The notes under the pieces were generated by a model that worked only from the letters and a program-made list of their open reading frames with translations, ran no database searches and had not been told where the DNA came from. Shown in pieces: positions 42,136 to 50,112 of a stretch of 64,000 nt of DNA. The first letter of the stretch is position 1. Each line of letters opens with the position of its first letter. The position numbers and the translations under genes are program-made. This stretch comes from an uncultured Clostridia bacterium (GTDB taxonomy: Bacteria > Bacillota > Clostridia > UBA1381): the NCBI GenBank assembly GCA_934486495.1, contig CAKSPW010000003.1:1-64000 (forward strand). The letters are read 5' to 3'.

Positions 42136-42615
42136 ATGAAAAAAAGTCAATATGTCACTCAAAGTGCGTTGATTGCGGCATTGTATGTTGTTCTTACATA
42201 CGTCGCAAACATCTTCGGTCTTGCAAGCGGTGCCGTACAGCTTCGTCTTTCCGAGGCGCTTACGGTTTTGCCGTATTTTACGCCTGCCGCCGTACCCGGT
42301 CTTTTTGTAGGGTGCGTGCTTGCCAATCTTTTTACGGGCGGAGCGCTGTTTGATATTATATTCGGCAGTATAGCTACGCTTCTCGGTGCTGTGTTTACAC
42401 GCCTGCTGAGAAAATACAAATATCTGTCTCCGGTGCCGCCGATAGTGTTTAACACCTTAATCGTGCCGCCTATTTTGATGTTTGTTTACAAGGCTCCGGG
42501 AACATATCTTTACTTTACCGCAACGGTTTTTGCCGGTGAGGTTTTATCCTGCGGAGTTCTCGGTATCATTGTTCTTAAATTTCTCGAGAAAACAAAACGG
42601 TTTAATATAGGATAA
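42136..42615 (+). CDS. queT: QueT queuosine-precursor ECF transporter S component
   Basis: A 159-residue membrane protein with five to six helices and the QueT signature (VQLRLSEALTVLPYFTPAAVPGLFVGCVLAN, FTGGALFDIIFGSIATLLGA). QueT is the substrate-binding subunit of an energy-coupling-factor transporter that brings in preQ1 or a related queuosine precursor; ATPase and T subunits are shared and not encoded here. The preQ1-I riboswitch directly before it confirms the assignment and the control. Confidence 0.95.
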   Translation: MKKSQYVTQSALIAALYVVLTYVANIFGLASGAVQLRLSEALTVLPYFTPAAVPGLFVGCVLANLFTGGALFDIIFGSIATLLGAVFTRLLRKYKYLSPVPPIVFNTLIVPPILMFVYKAPGTYLYFTATVFAGEVLSCGVLGIIVLKFLEKTKRFNIG

Positions 42616-42975
42616 AACGATATATAATAATATATCATATATTCGACGTTAAATCAAGGGTTTTGAAAAATTTTTGTGTTACTTTTATACAGTATCGGTG
42701 CGGATACGGCATAATTATATAAAATTTGCGGGTTTGATTAATTCAGGTATGCACATCGGAATGACAGTCGGCAAAATTGGGAAATGCTTTGAATAAAAGC
42801 TTTTGTCTTATGCAAATTAAGGCAACTTTCGGTTATTTGCCGCCATGTCTGTCCTGAAGGTCCGTCGCAGCATACGGATAAGTTTAAATTGTTATCCTTG
42901 CAAAATAAAAAGTATCGGGATAGGGTTTTGATCCGGCTTCCCGATTTCAAAGCGTTTTGACCGTCCGAACGAATG
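42616..42975. other. intergenic stretch after queT, no gene recognised
   Basis: About 360 bases. A 70-codon minus-strand frame (42738-42950) has no recognisable product and no ribosome binding site, so I leave it out. No clear terminator for queT is seen. Confidence 0.5.
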
Positions 42976-43015
42976 GAGGCTGTTTAAAAAGTCGATAGAC
43001 TTTTTAGGCAGCCTC
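42976..43015. repeat. dispersed palindrome, copy 3
   Basis: GAGGCTGTTTAAAAAGTC, short loop, then GACTTTTTAGGCAGCCTC and TTTTA. Related to copies at 30046 and 37258; copies 2 and 3 also share CGAATG a few bases before. As transcribed from queT it could act as terminator. Confidence 0.75.
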
Positions 43016-43107
43016 TTTTAAAACAGAGTAAAATGTACAAATTTTCACGCAAAGCACGGTATATTTAAGTTATTTTGTTAACAAATTATAAATTGTAAAA
43101 AATACTC

Positions 43108-43136
43108 TTGACAAATCGTCGTAATAGTGGTATTTT
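43108..43136 (+). promoter_or_regulatory. heat-shock operon promoter
   Basis: TTGACA, 17 bases, TATTTT, immediately upstream of CIRCE. Confidence 0.75.
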
Positions 43137-43150
43137 AATAATGTAATCGG

Positions 43151-43177
43151 TTAGCACTCAACAAACAAGAGTGCTAA
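43151..43177 (+). promoter_or_regulatory. CIRCE operator (HrcA binding site)
   Basis: TTAGCACTC, nine bases, GAGTGCTAA: a perfect CIRCE element 28 bases before the hrcA start and about 15 bases after the -10. HrcA binds it and represses the operon until heat stress. Confidence 0.98.
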
Positions 43178-43204
43178 CAAAGTAAAATCAAAGAGGGTGA
43201 CAGT

Positions 43205-44254
43205 ATGGAATTGAATGACAGAAAGCGCAGGATTTTGCAGGCTGTCATTGATGAGTATATAGGTACAGCGGAGCCGGTCGGTTCAAGAGCCGTTTCAAAG
43301 GTTAAGAACCTGGGGCTTTCAAGTGCGACAATCAGAAACGAGATGGCAGACCTTGAGGATATGGGTTATCTTGTTCAGCCGCATACCTCGGCAGGACGAA
43401 TACCGTCGGACGCCGGTTACAGATTTTACGTAAACTCGCTTATGTCACGGTATCGCTTGGGCATGGAGGCAATTGAAAATTTGCATCTGGAGCTTGAGCG
43501 CAGAGTAAATCAGCTCGATAAAATGATTAAAAAGGCGGGCGCAGTTACGGCTGCACTTACCGATTACACGACGTTTGTTACGTCGCCGAATCAAGATGCG
43601 GCAAAAATAAAAAAGCTTGATGTCGTTGATTTGGGTGATAATCGTTCGCTTCTTATATTAGTAACAAGCGATGGTATTGTAAGAAACAGAATGCTTAATC
43701 TGTCGCTCGGTGCGGAGGACTCGGCAAGACTCGGATATATTTTGAGCAAAAAGCTTTCGGGACTTTCAAACGATGAGATAGATTTTGAAAAAATCAAGGA
43801 AATTGAAAGCATGGTTTCTTCAAATATGACAATAAGTCCGAAAGTGCTTGTAAATATTTTGAACTTTGTTTACGACGCAATCGGAGATTTGTCAAATCAG
43901 GAGATTTATATTGACAATGCACAGTCAATACTCCGATTCCCCGAATACAGAGATGTGGACAAGGCAAGAGAGATTTTCGGATTCCTTGAAAATAAGGACA
44001 ATCTCAAAAAGCTTGTCAGCTCAAAGCAGGACGACAAGGATATTCACGTTACGATAGGCAATGAGAATATTCCCGATGAGCTTAAGGATTGCAGTTTGGT
44101 TACGGTAAATTATTTACTTGACAACAAATCGGTCGGCAAAATCGGAGTAATAGGGCCAAAAAGAATGGACTATGCAAAGGTTTTTGCAAGCCTTGATTTG
44201 ATATCCACTCATATTGATAAAATACTTAATATGTATCATGACAGTTCACAGTAG
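43205..44254 (+). CDS. hrcA: heat-inducible transcription repressor HrcA
   Basis: A 349-residue repressor with the N-terminal winged helix (ILQAVIDEYIGTAEPVGSRAVS, LSSATIRNEMADLEDMGYL) and GRIPSDAGYRFYV, all typical of HrcA, then a GAF-like and dimerisation part ending GPKRMDYAKV. It binds the CIRCE element just upstream and so controls its own operon; GroEL helps it fold. GAGGGTGA precedes the ATG. Confidence 0.97.
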   Translation: MELNDRKRRILQAVIDEYIGTAEPVGSRAVSKVKNLGLSSATIRNEMADLEDMGYLVQPHTSAGRIPSDAGYRFYVNSLMSRYRLGMEAIENLHLELERRVNQLDKMIKKAGAVTAALTDYTTFVTSPNQDAAKIKKLDVVDLGDNRSLLILVTSDGIVRNRMLNLSLGAEDSARLGYILSKKLSGLSNDEIDFEKIKEIESMVSSNMTISPKVLVNILNFVYDAIGDLSNQEIYIDNAQSILRFPEYRDVDKAREIFGFLENKDNLKKLVSSKQDDKDIHVTIGNENIPDELKDCSLVTVNYLLDNKSVGKIGVIGPKRMDYAKVFASLDLISTHIDKILNMYHDSSQ

Positions 44255-44268
44255 AAAGGAGTTTATTC

Positions 44269-44814
44269 ATGGCTGAAAAGGAAAACGAAGAAATTCTTGA
44301 AGAAGTTGAAACTGATACTCCGGCGGAAGAAATTCCCGAGGAGAGCGCAGCTTCCGGAGTTGAGGACAAAATAACGGCAGCGGAGGATAAGGCAAAGGCT
44401 GCCGAGGATAAATATCTCAGGCTTTATGCCGAGTTTGACAATTATAAAAAACGTACTCAGCGCGAGAAGGATGCGCGTTACGCCGATGCCGTAATTGATA
44501 CGGTGGGTGAGCTTTTAAGCGTTGCCGATAATTTGGAAAGGGCGCTTGCCGTTGAAATCAGCGGTGAGGAGGCAGAAAAGCTTGCAGAGGGCGTTAAAAT
44601 GGTTTACAAACAGCTCAAGGATATTTTCTCAAAGCTCGGAGTTACCGAGATAAAAGCTCTCGGAGAGCAGTTTGACCCCAATCTTCACGAGGCGGTAATG
44701 CACGTCGAAGATGAAACGGTTGACGACAATACGGTTGTGGAGGAGTTCAGAAAGGGCTACATCTACAACGATTCAAGAGTTGTAAGACACTCTATGGTTA
44801 AGGTTGCAAATTAA
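44269..44814 (+). CDS. grpE: nucleotide exchange factor GrpE
   Basis: A 181-residue protein with an acidic N-terminus, a long coiled coil ([25 protein letters not shown]), and the beta-wing end [19 protein letters not shown] and [17 protein letters not shown]. It releases ADP from DnaK. It follows hrcA by 14 bases with AGAAAGGAG. Confidence 0.97.
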   Translation: MAEKENEEILEEVETDTPAEEIPEESAASGVEDKITAAEDKAKAAEDKYLRLYAEFDNYKKRTQREKDARYADAVIDTVGELLSVADNLERALAVEISGEEAEKLAEGVKMVYKQLKDIFSKLGVTEIKALGEQFDPNLHEAVMHVEDETVDDNTVVEEFRKGYIYNDSRVVRHSMVKVAN

Positions 44815-44831
44815 GAAAGGAAGTAATTATC

Positions 44832-46682
44832 ATGGGAAAAATTATAGGTATTGACCTCGGTACAACAAATTCATGCGTTGCGGTTATGGAAGGCGGTAAT
44901 CCTACCGTTATTACAAACTCGGAGGGCGCAAGAACAACACCGTCTGTTGTTGCATTTCAAAAAGACGGAGAGAGAATTGTAGGACAGGTTGCAAAAAGAC
45001 AGGCTGTAACAAATGCCGACCGTACAATCATTTCAATAAAAAGACACATGGGTACGGATTTTAAAGTAAATATTGATTCAAAATCATATACACCGCAGGA
45101 AATTTCGGCAATGATATTGACAAAGCTCAAAAACGATGCCGAAGCATATCTCGGTGAAAAGGTAACACAGGCGGTTATTACCGTTCCGGCTTATTTTAAC
45201 GATTCACAGCGTCAGGCTACAAAGGATGCTGGTAAGATTGCAGGTCTTGATGTTCTCCGTATAATCAACGAGCCGACAGCAGCTGCACTTGCTTACGGTA
45301 TGAGCGATAAGGATCAGACAATTCTCGTATACGACCTCGGCGGTGGTACATTCGATGTATCTATCCTTGAAATCGGTGACGGTGTGTTTGAAGTTCTTTC
45401 GACAAACGGTGATACTCATCTCGGCGGTGACGATTTTGACCAGAGAATTATCGATTACCTCGTAGCTGAATTTAAAAAGAGCGACGGAATTGACCTCTCG
45501 GGTGATAAGGTTGCAATGCAAAGACTTAAGGAAGCTGCCGAAAAGTCCAAGATTGAGCTTTCAACGACAACAACTTCAAATATCAATCTTCCGTTTATTA
45601 CGGCAGACCAGACAGGTCCGAAGCATATGGACATCACTCTTACAAAGGCTAAGTTTGATGAGCTTACAAGCGATCTTGTTGAAAAGACAATTACTTGCAT
45701 AAGAAATGCTATGCGTGACGCATCTGTAAGCGCAAGCGATATAAATGAAGTTCTTCTTGTCGGCGGTTCATCACGTATTCCTGCTGTTCAGGAAGCTGTA
45801 AAGAAGGAAATGGGCAAAGAGCCGCATAAGGGAATTAACCCGGATGAGTGCGTTGCTGTCGGTGCCGCAAGGCAGGCTGCCGTTCTCGGCGGTGAGGAAA
45901 CAGGTGTTCTTCTTCTTGACGTAACTCCGCTTTCACTCGGTATTGAAACAATGGGCGGCGTATTTACAAAGCTTATCGAAAGAAATACAACTATTCCGAC
46001 AAGTAAGTCGCAGGTGTTCTCAACAGCGGCAGACGGTCAGACAAGCGTTGAAGTTCACGTACTCCAGGGTGAGCGTGAAATGGCTCAGTACAATAAGACG
46101 CTCGGCAGATTTAACCTCACAGGCATAGCTCCGGCTCCGAGAGGTGTACCGCAGATTGAAGTAACGTTTGATATAGATGCAAACGGTATCGTTAAGGTAT
46201 CGGCTAAGGACCTCGGAACAGGCAATGAGCAGAATATTACTATTACTGCATCTTCAAATCTTTCAGATGAGGATATTGACAGAGCCGTTGCAGAGGCTGA
46301 AAAATATGCTGAAGAGGATAAGAAGCGTAAGGAAGAGGTTGAAATCAGAAACAATGCCGAAACTCTTGTTTATCAGTCCGAAAAGACACTCGGCGAGATA
46401 GGCGATAAGGTTGACGCAAGCGAGATTGACGGCGTTAAGGCTGAAGTTGAAAAGGTTAAGGAAGCTCTTAAGGGCACAGACAGTGCAGCTATAAAGGCGG
46501 CTTCAGAATCGCTTTCACAGAAGTTCTATGCACTTTCGGAAAAGCTTTACAGTCAGGCAAATCCGCAGGGCGCAGCAGGACAGCAGGCAGATCCGCAGCA
46601 GCAGGCTCAAGGCGGCAATGCTGACAACGGAAATGTTTACGAGGCTGATTACAGAGAGGTTGACGACAACAATCAGCAATAA
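44832..46682 (+). CDS. dnaK: chaperone DnaK (Hsp70)
   Basis: A 616-residue Hsp70: ATPase domain with [15 protein letters not shown] at the start, [14 protein letters not shown] and [12 protein letters not shown]; a substrate domain (from ~residue 365, [11 protein letters not shown], ... [14 protein letters not shown]); and a Gln/Ala/Gly-rich tail ending in acidic residues ([11 protein letters not shown]). It refolds proteins with GrpE and DnaJ from the same operon. Confidence 0.98.
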   Translation: MGKIIGIDLGTTNSCVAVMEGGNPTVITNSEGARTTPSVVAFQKDGERIVGQVAKRQAVTNADRTIISIKRHMGTDFKVNIDSKSYTPQEISAMILTKLKNDAEAYLGEKVTQAVITVPAYFNDSQRQATKDAGKIAGLDVLRIINEPTAAALAYGMSDKDQTILVYDLGGGTFDVSILEIGDGVFEVLSTNGDTHLGGDDFDQRIIDYLVAEFKKSDGIDLSGDKVAMQRLKEAAEKSKIELSTTTTSNINLPFITADQTGPKHMDITLTKAKFDELTSDLVEKTITCIRNAMRDASVSASDINEVLLVGGSSRIPAVQEAVKKEMGKEPHKGINPDECVAVGAARQAAVLGGEETGVLLLDVTPLSLGIETMGGVFTKLIERNTTIPTSKSQVFSTAADGQTSVEVHVLQGEREMAQYNKTLGRFNLTGIAPAPRGVPQIEVTFDIDANGIVKVSAKDLGTGNEQNITITASSNLSDEDIDRAVAEAEKYAEEDKKRKEEVEIRNNAETLVYQSEKTLGEIGDKVDASEIDGVKAEVEKVKEALKGTDSAAIKAASESLSQKFYALSEKLYSQANPQGAAGQQADPQQQAQGGNADNGNVYEADYREVDDNNQQ

Positions 46683-46762
46683 AATATATCGGGGGTGTTG
46701 CACAGCGACATCCCTTTGGATATTTTCTCAAGCTATGAAATCAGAATTGGAGATAGTTATCA

Positions 46763-47890
46763 ATGGCAGATAAACGAGATTATTATGAAGTCCTCGGCGT
46801 GAGCAAGAGTGCGACCGACGACCAGCTGAAAAAAGCATACCGCAAGGAAGCTAAAAAATATCATCCCGACCTCCATCCGAACGATAAGGAGGCAGAGGAA
46901 AAGTTTAAGGAAGTAAATGAAGCATACGCTGTTTTGAGCGATTCCGAGAAGCGTGCACGCTACGATCAGTACGGTCATGCGGGCGTTGACCCGAACTTCG
47001 GCGCAGGCGGCGGTGCCGGTGGCTTCGGCGGCTTTGACTTCGGTGATATTTTCGGCGACATCTTCGGCGGAGGTTTCGGCGGCTTCGGCGGTCAGTCAAG
47101 GAGAAACGGACCAAGACGCGGAAACGATGTCAGACAGGTCATTGACATAACGTTTGAAGAAGCGGCGTTCGGTGTTAAAAAGAAGCTGAACGTAACAAAG
47201 ATGGAAAGCTGTCATACGTGCGGAGGCAGCGGCGCAAAGCCGGGTACATCGCCTGTTACTTGCCCCGACTGTCACGGTACGGGTCAGGTGAAAACGCAGG
47301 TTCGTACACCGCTCGGATATATGACGAATATCGGTACGTGTTCAAAATGTCACGGTACGGGTAAGATTATAAAAGACCCGTGTCATGATTGCAGAGGTAC
47401 GGGTAAACTTCGCAAAAACTCCGTAATAGAGATTGATATTCCGGCAGGAATAGATCACGGTCAGACAATTCAAATAAGCGGTAAGGGTGAACCGGGTGAA
47501 AACGGCGGTCCGTGCGGAGATTTGCTTGTTACGATAAGGATAAAATCGCATAAGCTGTTTAGAAGAGACGGCTATAATGTATTTATAGATATGCCGATAA
47601 GCTTCGTACAGGCGGCGCTTGGTGCAACCGTTAAGGTTCCCACGCTCGACGGTGCGGTTGAATACGATATCCCGGAAGGAACGCAAAGCGAAACCGTGTT
47701 TAAGCTTAGAGGAAAGGGTATTCCCTTCATTCGCAGCAGAGGCCGCGGCGACCAGTTTGTAAAGGTTATTGTTGAAGTTCCTAAAAATCTTACGCAAAAC
47801 CAAAAGGAATTGCTCCGTGAGTTTGATAAGGACACAAATTATAAACAGAAAAAATCATTTGCGGAAAAAGCAAAAGAGTTTTTTAAATAA
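46763..47890 (+). CDS. dnaJ: chaperone DnaJ (Hsp40)
   Basis: A 375-residue type I Hsp40: J domain (~4-70) with the HPD triad in KYHPDLHP, a Gly/Phe-rich linker (~75-115), four CxxCxGxG zinc repeats ([32 protein letters not shown]; ~145-215), and the C-terminal substrate domains. It stimulates DnaK ATPase. The operon ends here with a terminator. Confidence 0.98.
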   Translation: MADKRDYYEVLGVSKSATDDQLKKAYRKEAKKYHPDLHPNDKEAEEKFKEVNEAYAVLSDSEKRARYDQYGHAGVDPNFGAGGGAGGFGGFDFGDIFGDIFGGGFGGFGGQSRRNGPRRGNDVRQVIDITFEEAAFGVKKKLNVTKMESCHTCGGSGAKPGTSPVTCPDCHGTGQVKTQVRTPLGYMTNIGTCSKCHGTGKIIKDPCHDCRGTGKLRKNSVIEIDIPAGIDHGQTIQISGKGEPGENGGPCGDLLVTIRIKSHKLFRRDGYNVFIDMPISFVQAALGATVKVPTLDGAVEYDIPEGTQSETVFKLRGKGIPFIRSRGRGDQFVKVIVEVPKNLTQNQKELLREFDKDTNYKQKKSFAEKAKEFFK

Positions 47891-47924
47891 AAAATGCGCA
47901 GGCTTGGCAGTCTGCGCATTTTAA
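47891..47924 (+). terminator. terminator of the heat-shock operon
   Basis: AAAATGCGCAG / CTGCGCATTTT, 11-bp perfect stem with a 10-base loop, directly after the dnaJ stop. Confidence 0.9.
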
Positions 47925-47960
47925 GGATTAAACCCACAAAAATTATAGTTAAAATTACCT

Positions 47961-48051
47961 TTGACAAAATAAAAAATATGTGCTATAATCTTATTATACA
48001 GTGTGTAACCTGAAAGGTGTAAGTCCGACTCGGTTACGCACTGTTTTTTTT
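47961..48051 (+). promoter_or_regulatory. orphan promoter plus riboswitch-like leader, copy 1 (possible guanidine-IV/mepA type)
   Basis: TTGACA (47961), 17 bases, TATAAT (47984-47989), then an RNA of about 50 bases. CAGTGTGTAACC pairs with GGTTACGCACTG (12 bp, one wobble) to form a terminator with eight T. Inside, ACC-TGAAA-GGT and CCG-ACT-CGG can form two small hairpins that compete with the terminator stem. The class assignment comes from copy 2, which precedes a MATE gene. Here no target gene follows, so this copy would make only a short RNA. Confidence 0.55.
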
Positions 48052-48089
48052 GTATAAGTTTTGCAAGTTCGACTGTAATCTAACTTAAA

Positions 48090-48115
48090 AGGCGGCGTAA
48101 AAACCGCCGCCCTAT
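48090..48115 (-). terminator. terminator after the 51-codon gene
   Basis: Minus strand GGCGGCGG, loop, CCGCCGCC-like perfect stem (GGCGGCG/CGCCGCC) then CTTTTAAG; nine bases after the stop codon. Confidence 0.7.
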
Positions 48116-48123
48116 TTATAAAA

Positions 48124-48279
48124 TTATTTAAGAAGGTTATAATCTGTTGAATCAAGCTGCTCCGCTCCGTCAAACGATTTTGGTAATTGGTTTGTTACCA
48201 ATCCGCCGCTCGTCTGAATTATATCTTCAACATCAAATTTAATATTTTTAATTTTAGGTGTTCTGTATTCTTTTTTCAT
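48124..48279 (-). CDS. small protein (51 residues) coupled to the upstream secreted-protein gene
   Basis: The peptide begins MKKEYRTPKIKNIKFDVED and ends DSTDYNLLK. Its ATG overlaps the stop of the preceding gene (TAATG) and has GGAGG nine bases upstream inside that gene, so it is a real coupled reading frame. The pattern basic start - K/R-x-P-K-I - F-D-x-E-D-I-I-x-T-S-G is a type I have met in small unnamed clostridial proteins; its function is unknown to me. No membrane segment or signal peptide. A terminator follows. Confidence 0.72.
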   Translation of the reverse strand: MKKEYRTPKIKNIKFDVEDIIQTSGGLVTNQLPKSFDGAEQLDSTDYNLLK

Positions 48280-49469
48280 TACTGCGCACCTCCTGTATAA
48301 TTGGTAAAGAATTGATTCCAGTTAACCGAACATCTAACAGGTTCAGACCAAAATGTTCCGTTATCGGTTGTTATATATGCTCTTGCAAAATAAGTTGCAT
48401 TTTCATTGGCAGGAATATTAATAATATCACCCTGAAAGGCTTTCAAATTTTCGGATGCATTAACTGTGCCGGTTGTAGTCGGTTCAGCAGCAATGTCATC
48501 TGCTTTTATGTACTTAATTCCGGAGGCTTTAACAGTGCCTTTAGGCTCTATTTTAAACATAAATCTCATCATACCAACAGTATCGTTACCGCTCTTGTAA
48601 CTACCCGAATCGGTATCTGTTGTCCAAGAAAGGACTGTCTTTGTTCCGTTAGCGTTTTTTTCAACCACACATCCCGGAGCGTAGTAAACGGATACATCTT
48701 TCGAAAATGTTCCGCCGTATATGACTGCGACATCAATCGAAGTATCCTTTCGTTTGTCTGCAATTGTGCCTGTGTAAGTACCGTTTTTGATTATGAGTTT
48801 CTGTGTTGACTCGCCAATCGTAGTGCCGGAAATTTCTATATTCCCTGTTATTGTTCCTGTCATGCTATCGTCAATTGTAAGGCTAACCGACCCGTATGTT
48901 GCGTCATTATATATGCTTAGCGCATATACTTTTTTTTGAGTTATGGAGTTTCTACCTTGCGGGGAAATTATTTGAGTATTTCCTTTAATTGTTGTATCAC
49001 CCTTATTGCAGCTCAATGTATATCCGGCAGTATAGAGATATTTTTTAAAATCAAGCGTCATATTTTCGAGCGTTAGGTTAGAATAGTTTTGAATAAGAAT
49101 TGCAGTACCGTTCACACTGCTTTTTAAAGTTCCGTTTTTGAGTGTAACTGTTGAGTTTTCAAGAAATCTGAACGCATTCGTCTTTGTACCGGAACTTCCG
49201 ACAAGATTTGCTGCAACAGTATATGTAAATCCGCCAAAGTCTATAGTAATATCTTTTCCTTCACCGATTTCTATACCGTCACCTGATGCATCGGAAAGCA
49301 ACGTTACGGTTTCGCCATTTTTCGCTTCTGTTATTGCTTCTTTCAATGTTACATATCCTGTATCGCCGATTTTAGCAATTGATGTATCTTCCGCAAAAGC
49401 AGTAAATGCTACAGACGCGATTACCATTGCGGCAGATAAAATACCTACCAATAGTTTCTTACCTTTCAT
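48279..49469 (-). CDS. secreted protein with beta-helix-like repeats
   Basis: A 396-residue exported protein with signal peptide MKGKKLLVGILSAAMVIASVAFTAFA. Residues ~30-280 alternate short strands with Gly/Asn/Thr turns (EAKNGETVTLLSDASGDGI, FLENSTVTLKNGTLKSS, LTLENMTLDF, KLIIKNGTYTG), as in right-handed beta-helix surface proteins. The last ~100 residues form another beta domain (GDIINIPANENATYFARAYI). No anchor motif is visible. It lies inside the segment bracketed by the 164-bp repeats and is transcribed against its neighbours, with its own promoter. Function unknown. Confidence 0.75.
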   Translation of the reverse strand: MKGKKLLVGILSAAMVIASVAFTAFAEDTSIAKIGDTGYVTLKEAITEAKNGETVTLLSDASGDGIEIGEGKDITIDFGGFTYTVAANLVGSSGTKTNAFRFLENSTVTLKNGTLKSSVNGTAILIQNYSNLTLENMTLDFKKYLYTAGYTLSCNKGDTTIKGNTQIISPQGRNSITQKKVYALSIYNDATYGSVSLTIDDSMTGTITGNIEISGTTIGESTQKLIIKNGTYTGTIADKRKDTSIDVAVIYGGTFSKDVSVYYAPGCVVEKNANGTKTVLSWTTDTDSGSYKSGNDTVGMMRFMFKIEPKGTVKASGIKYIKADDIAAEPTTTGTVNASENLKAFQGDIINIPANENATYFARAYITTDNGTFWSEPVRCSVNWNQFFTNYTGGAQ

Positions 49470-49641
49470 TTAGAGTCCTTCTTTCTTAAATTTTTACGTC
49501 GCACGGTTTAGCTTATGATTGCTCACCTCTTTGCGTCCAAGCCGATTAGATTTGCGGCGAACATTAACATGAAAACTTGTGTGGCACATAATTAGAGCTA
49601 TGTTGCAGACAAAGTTTTATAACATATGTTTTACAGAATTT

Positions 49642-49670
49642 ATTATAGCGCTGAAAAAAGCTTATGTCAA
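49642..49670 (-). promoter_or_regulatory. promoter of the secreted-protein/51-codon gene pair
   Basis: Minus strand TTGACA, 17 bases, TATAAT; the mRNA leader is about 165 bases long. The leader region 49470-49641 shows no known riboswitch. Confidence 0.85.
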
Positions 49671-49752
49671 CGTTTTGCCTATACATTTACAAATTTTCAT
49701 CATAATGCACTAAAAAATATGACTTTTAGACCTACATTATTTTAAATTTTTA

Positions 49753-49930
49753 TATTTGACTAATGAAGCGGTATCTATCAACGATTTGTACAGAGTTTTT
49801 GAGGAATACATAGACAATATCTAAATACACCTGCCACATATCATAAACCAAGTGCTTGATGTGTTTTCGACAATGAGGACACACATATTTTTTCAGTAAT
49901 TTAGAGTGATTTTTATGCAAAATGCAGGAG
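49753..49930 (-). pseudogene. ISL3-type transposase fragment
   Basis: On the minus strand the frame reads KKYVCPHCRKHIKHLVYDM then WQVYLDIVYVFLKNSVQIV and DRYRFISQI. The second part matches the start of the ISL3 transposase DDE domain (DMW.PY.D.....F.NA.IV.DRYH.I.QV), the first part its zinc-finger end; the region normally between them is missing. It stops right after QI. It is therefore a twice-truncated relic. Its upstream edge coincides with the start of repeat copy 2. Confidence 0.65.
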
Positions 49931-50093
49931 TAAAAAATACGCAGGCTCGGCAGTCTGCGCATTTTAAGGATTAAACCCACAAAAATTATAGTCAAAATTA
50001 CCTTTGACAAAATAAAAAATATGTGCTATAATCTATTATACAGTGTGTAACCTGAAAGGTGTAAGTCCGACTCGGTTACGCACTGTTTTTTTT
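49931..50093 (+). repeat. 163-bp direct repeat, copy 2
   Basis: About 97% identical to 47888-48051. It includes a copy of the dnaJ terminator hairpin with one mismatched pair, although no dnaJ is here. That shows which copy is derived: the dnaJ-proximal copy keeps the perfect hairpin. The hairpin/promoter part leads into the MATE gene. Confidence 0.92.
50004..50093 (+). promoter_or_regulatory. MATE promoter and riboswitch-like leader, copy 2 (possible guanidine-IV/mepA type)
   Basis: TTGACA (50004), 17 bases, TATAAT (50027-50032), then the same 12-bp terminator stem (50041-50052 with 50074-50085) and eight T, 19 bases before the MATE start. The 5' half can instead fold into ACC-TGAAA-GGT plus CCG-ACT-CGG, which would break the terminator. 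A transcription-terminating ON switch before a MATE exporter in Clostridia fits the guanidine-IV (mepA) class. I assign the class from context and general layout, not from an aligned consensus. Confidence 0.5.
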
Positions 50094-50112
50094 ATTTTGG
50101 GAGGTTTTTTTA

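Larger units (their letters stand above)
47888..48051 (+). repeat. 164-bp direct repeat, copy 1 (dnaJ terminator + promoter + hairpin)
   Basis: Nearly identical to 49931-50093: three substitutions and one single-base indel. It begins at the end of dnaJ and contains a terminator, a TTGACA-17-TATAAT promoter and a strong hairpin with eight T. No gene on the same strand follows it; the next genes run the other way. Confidence 0.92.

Noticed and set aside
42738..42950. 70-codon minus-strand frame after queT
   Set aside because: No ribosome binding site, no known motif, and composition like non-coding sequence; could be a relic, but I cannot support it.
47999..48051. Repeated hairpin as a piece of a group II intron
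   Set aside because: There is no intron-encoded protein, no domain V hairpin and no further intron sequence; promoter and T-run placement fit a leader/terminator switch.
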